DNA from: Treponema sp.
GTDB lineage: Bacteria > Spirochaetota > Spirochaetia > Treponematales > Breznakiellaceae
Direction: 5' to 3'
Length of the DNA stretch: 13,473 bases
Assembly (NCBI GenBank): GCA_031259515.1
Contig: JAIRLK010000312.1
Coordinates: forward strand, 1-13,473
Of the stretch, positions 12,892-13,473 are shown piece after piece. Made by a program: the position numbers and the translations under genes. Under the pieces are notes generated by a model. The model was not told where the DNA came from, searched no databases, and saw nothing but the letters and a program-made list of their open reading frames with translations. Each line of letters opens with the position of its first letter. Within the stretch, counting starts at the first letter, position 1.

Positions 12892-13473
12892 ATGCGCCGA
12901 AAATTCTATTTGCACAAGCGGGGAGGCGTTTTTTACGCTTGCCTGGTGAACCAGGAGACCGGGCTTTCTATGAGCGCCCGAAGCACGGGGGAGCGCGACC
13001 GGGACGCGGCTCTTATTGTGGTATCCGGCTGGCTTAGGGACGGCTTGCCGGGGAAGGACGGGGAGCGCCGAAAGGTAGCGGCCGCTTTTGACCTTGACGG
13101 AATACTCCGGGGCATACGGAAGGCGGAACTGGACAGTGGCGCGGCTCTGGCAATTGTGAATACCCTTAAAGATCGCGGCCTTATAGACATCGGCGCGGTT
13201 CCCGCGGGGAAGGGGAGTGTCAATTTTGTCAGTTTTTTGTCAGGCTTTTTTGACTATGATAAAAGCGCCTATGTGAAAGATCGCCTGGCGCACGGGCACA
13301 GCATAGGGCGGCGCTATTGCCGTGAAAGCCTGAAGCTGATCCGGCTGTTTTGGGAAGGCGCTTTCAAGGGGCGGACGCTGGTAAGTATCTCCCGCAACGA
13401 CTTAAAATCATTTTCTCTTTCCCTCCCCGCTGGTAAATCGGCTTCCTACAAAAACAGCATATTGAACGCCGGA
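12892..13473 (+). CDS. Tyrosine-recombinase integrase, N-terminal part (cut by window end)
   Basis: The frame is open from ATG 12892 to the right edge (194 codons). It begins MRRKFYLHKRGGVFYACLVNQ, a basic beta-type segment typical of arm-binding domains, and continues to a helical SAM-like core-binding domain (SIGRRYCRESLKLIRLFWEG, then LVSISRNDLKSF and SYKNSIL), as in phage-type integrases. The catalytic Arg-His-Arg-Tyr half would lie beyond the window, so the call rests on the N-terminal look and on the location directly after a tRNA gene. AAGG is only 2 nt before the ATG; a G8 run lies further upstream. It probably marks the start of an integrated element extending to the right, with tRNA-Arg as its target. 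Confidence 0.75.
   Translation, partial: MRRKFYLHKRGGVFYACLVNQETGLSMSARSTGERDRDAALIVVSGWLRDGLPGKDGERRKVAAAFDLDGILRGIRKAELDSGAALAIVNTLKDRGLIDIGAVPAGKGSVNFVSFLSGFFDYDKSAYVKDRLAHGHSIGRRYCRESLKLIRLFWEGAFKGRTLVSISRNDLKSFSLSLPAGKSASYKNSILNAG

Noticed and set aside
12741..13037. Plus-strand 98-codon frame starting in the tRNA-Arg 3' end
   Set aside because: It begins inside a tRNA, crosses the hairpin spacer and is out of frame with the better-supported integrase.

Overview
The window looks like a chromosome segment of a spirochaete, most probably a Treponema-like organism (termite-gut treponeme group or a relative). The strongest reason is a single gene that joins cytidylate kinase to ribosomal protein S1, an arrangement known from Treponema. 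Supporting signs are many spirochaete-type lipoproteins, a treponemal-style outer-membrane beta-barrel protein, a sigma-54 activator, and fairly GC-rich DNA with strong AAGGAG-type ribosome binding sites. The genus is inferred from gene content only.

Layout. (1) 1-2132, minus strand: a probable three-gene envelope operon of a membrane-anchored SPFH-like protein, a small outer-membrane beta-barrel protein, and a lipoprotein that runs off the left edge. (2) 2228-2886, plus strand, divergent: a small two-helix membrane protein overlapping by 4 nt a complete AroH-type chorismate mutase. (3) 2942-3499, minus strand: a PD-(D/E)XK-like protein with a tandem-heptad coiled coil, an accessory gene wedged in front of recA. 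(4) 3635-12518, plus strand: a tightly packed series recA - scpA - scpB - rluB - cmk/rpsA - GAF/sigma-54 activator - TPR membrane protein - lipoprotein. From scpA to the lipoprotein the gaps run from a 55-nt overlap to 67 nt, so co-transcription is likely. (5) 12599-12752: tRNA-His(GTG) and tRNA-Arg(TCG) behind a good promoter. (6) 12753-13473: a hairpin-rich spacer and the 5' part of a probable tyrosine-recombinase integrase, the likely edge of an element inserted beside tRNA-Arg and cut by the window end.

The large plus-strand cluster combines recombination (RecA), chromosome condensation (ScpA and ScpB, partners of SMC), ribosome maturation and translation (RluB, S1), nucleotide supply (Cmk) and envelope or export functions (YfgM-like TPR protein, lipoprotein), with a sigma-54 regulator in the middle.

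Most of the window is conserved housekeeping DNA. I did not find a clear new system. The points most worth checking are an internal start in cmk/rpsA that could release free S1, a long Ala/Pro tail with an AT-hook on RecA, a GAFTDA in place of GAFTGA in the activator, mutually exclusive hairpins before rluB, a homopolymer tract between the ribosome binding site and start of the small membrane protein, and the hairpin cluster between tRNA-Arg and the integrase. There is no gene-free stretch longer than 300 bases.
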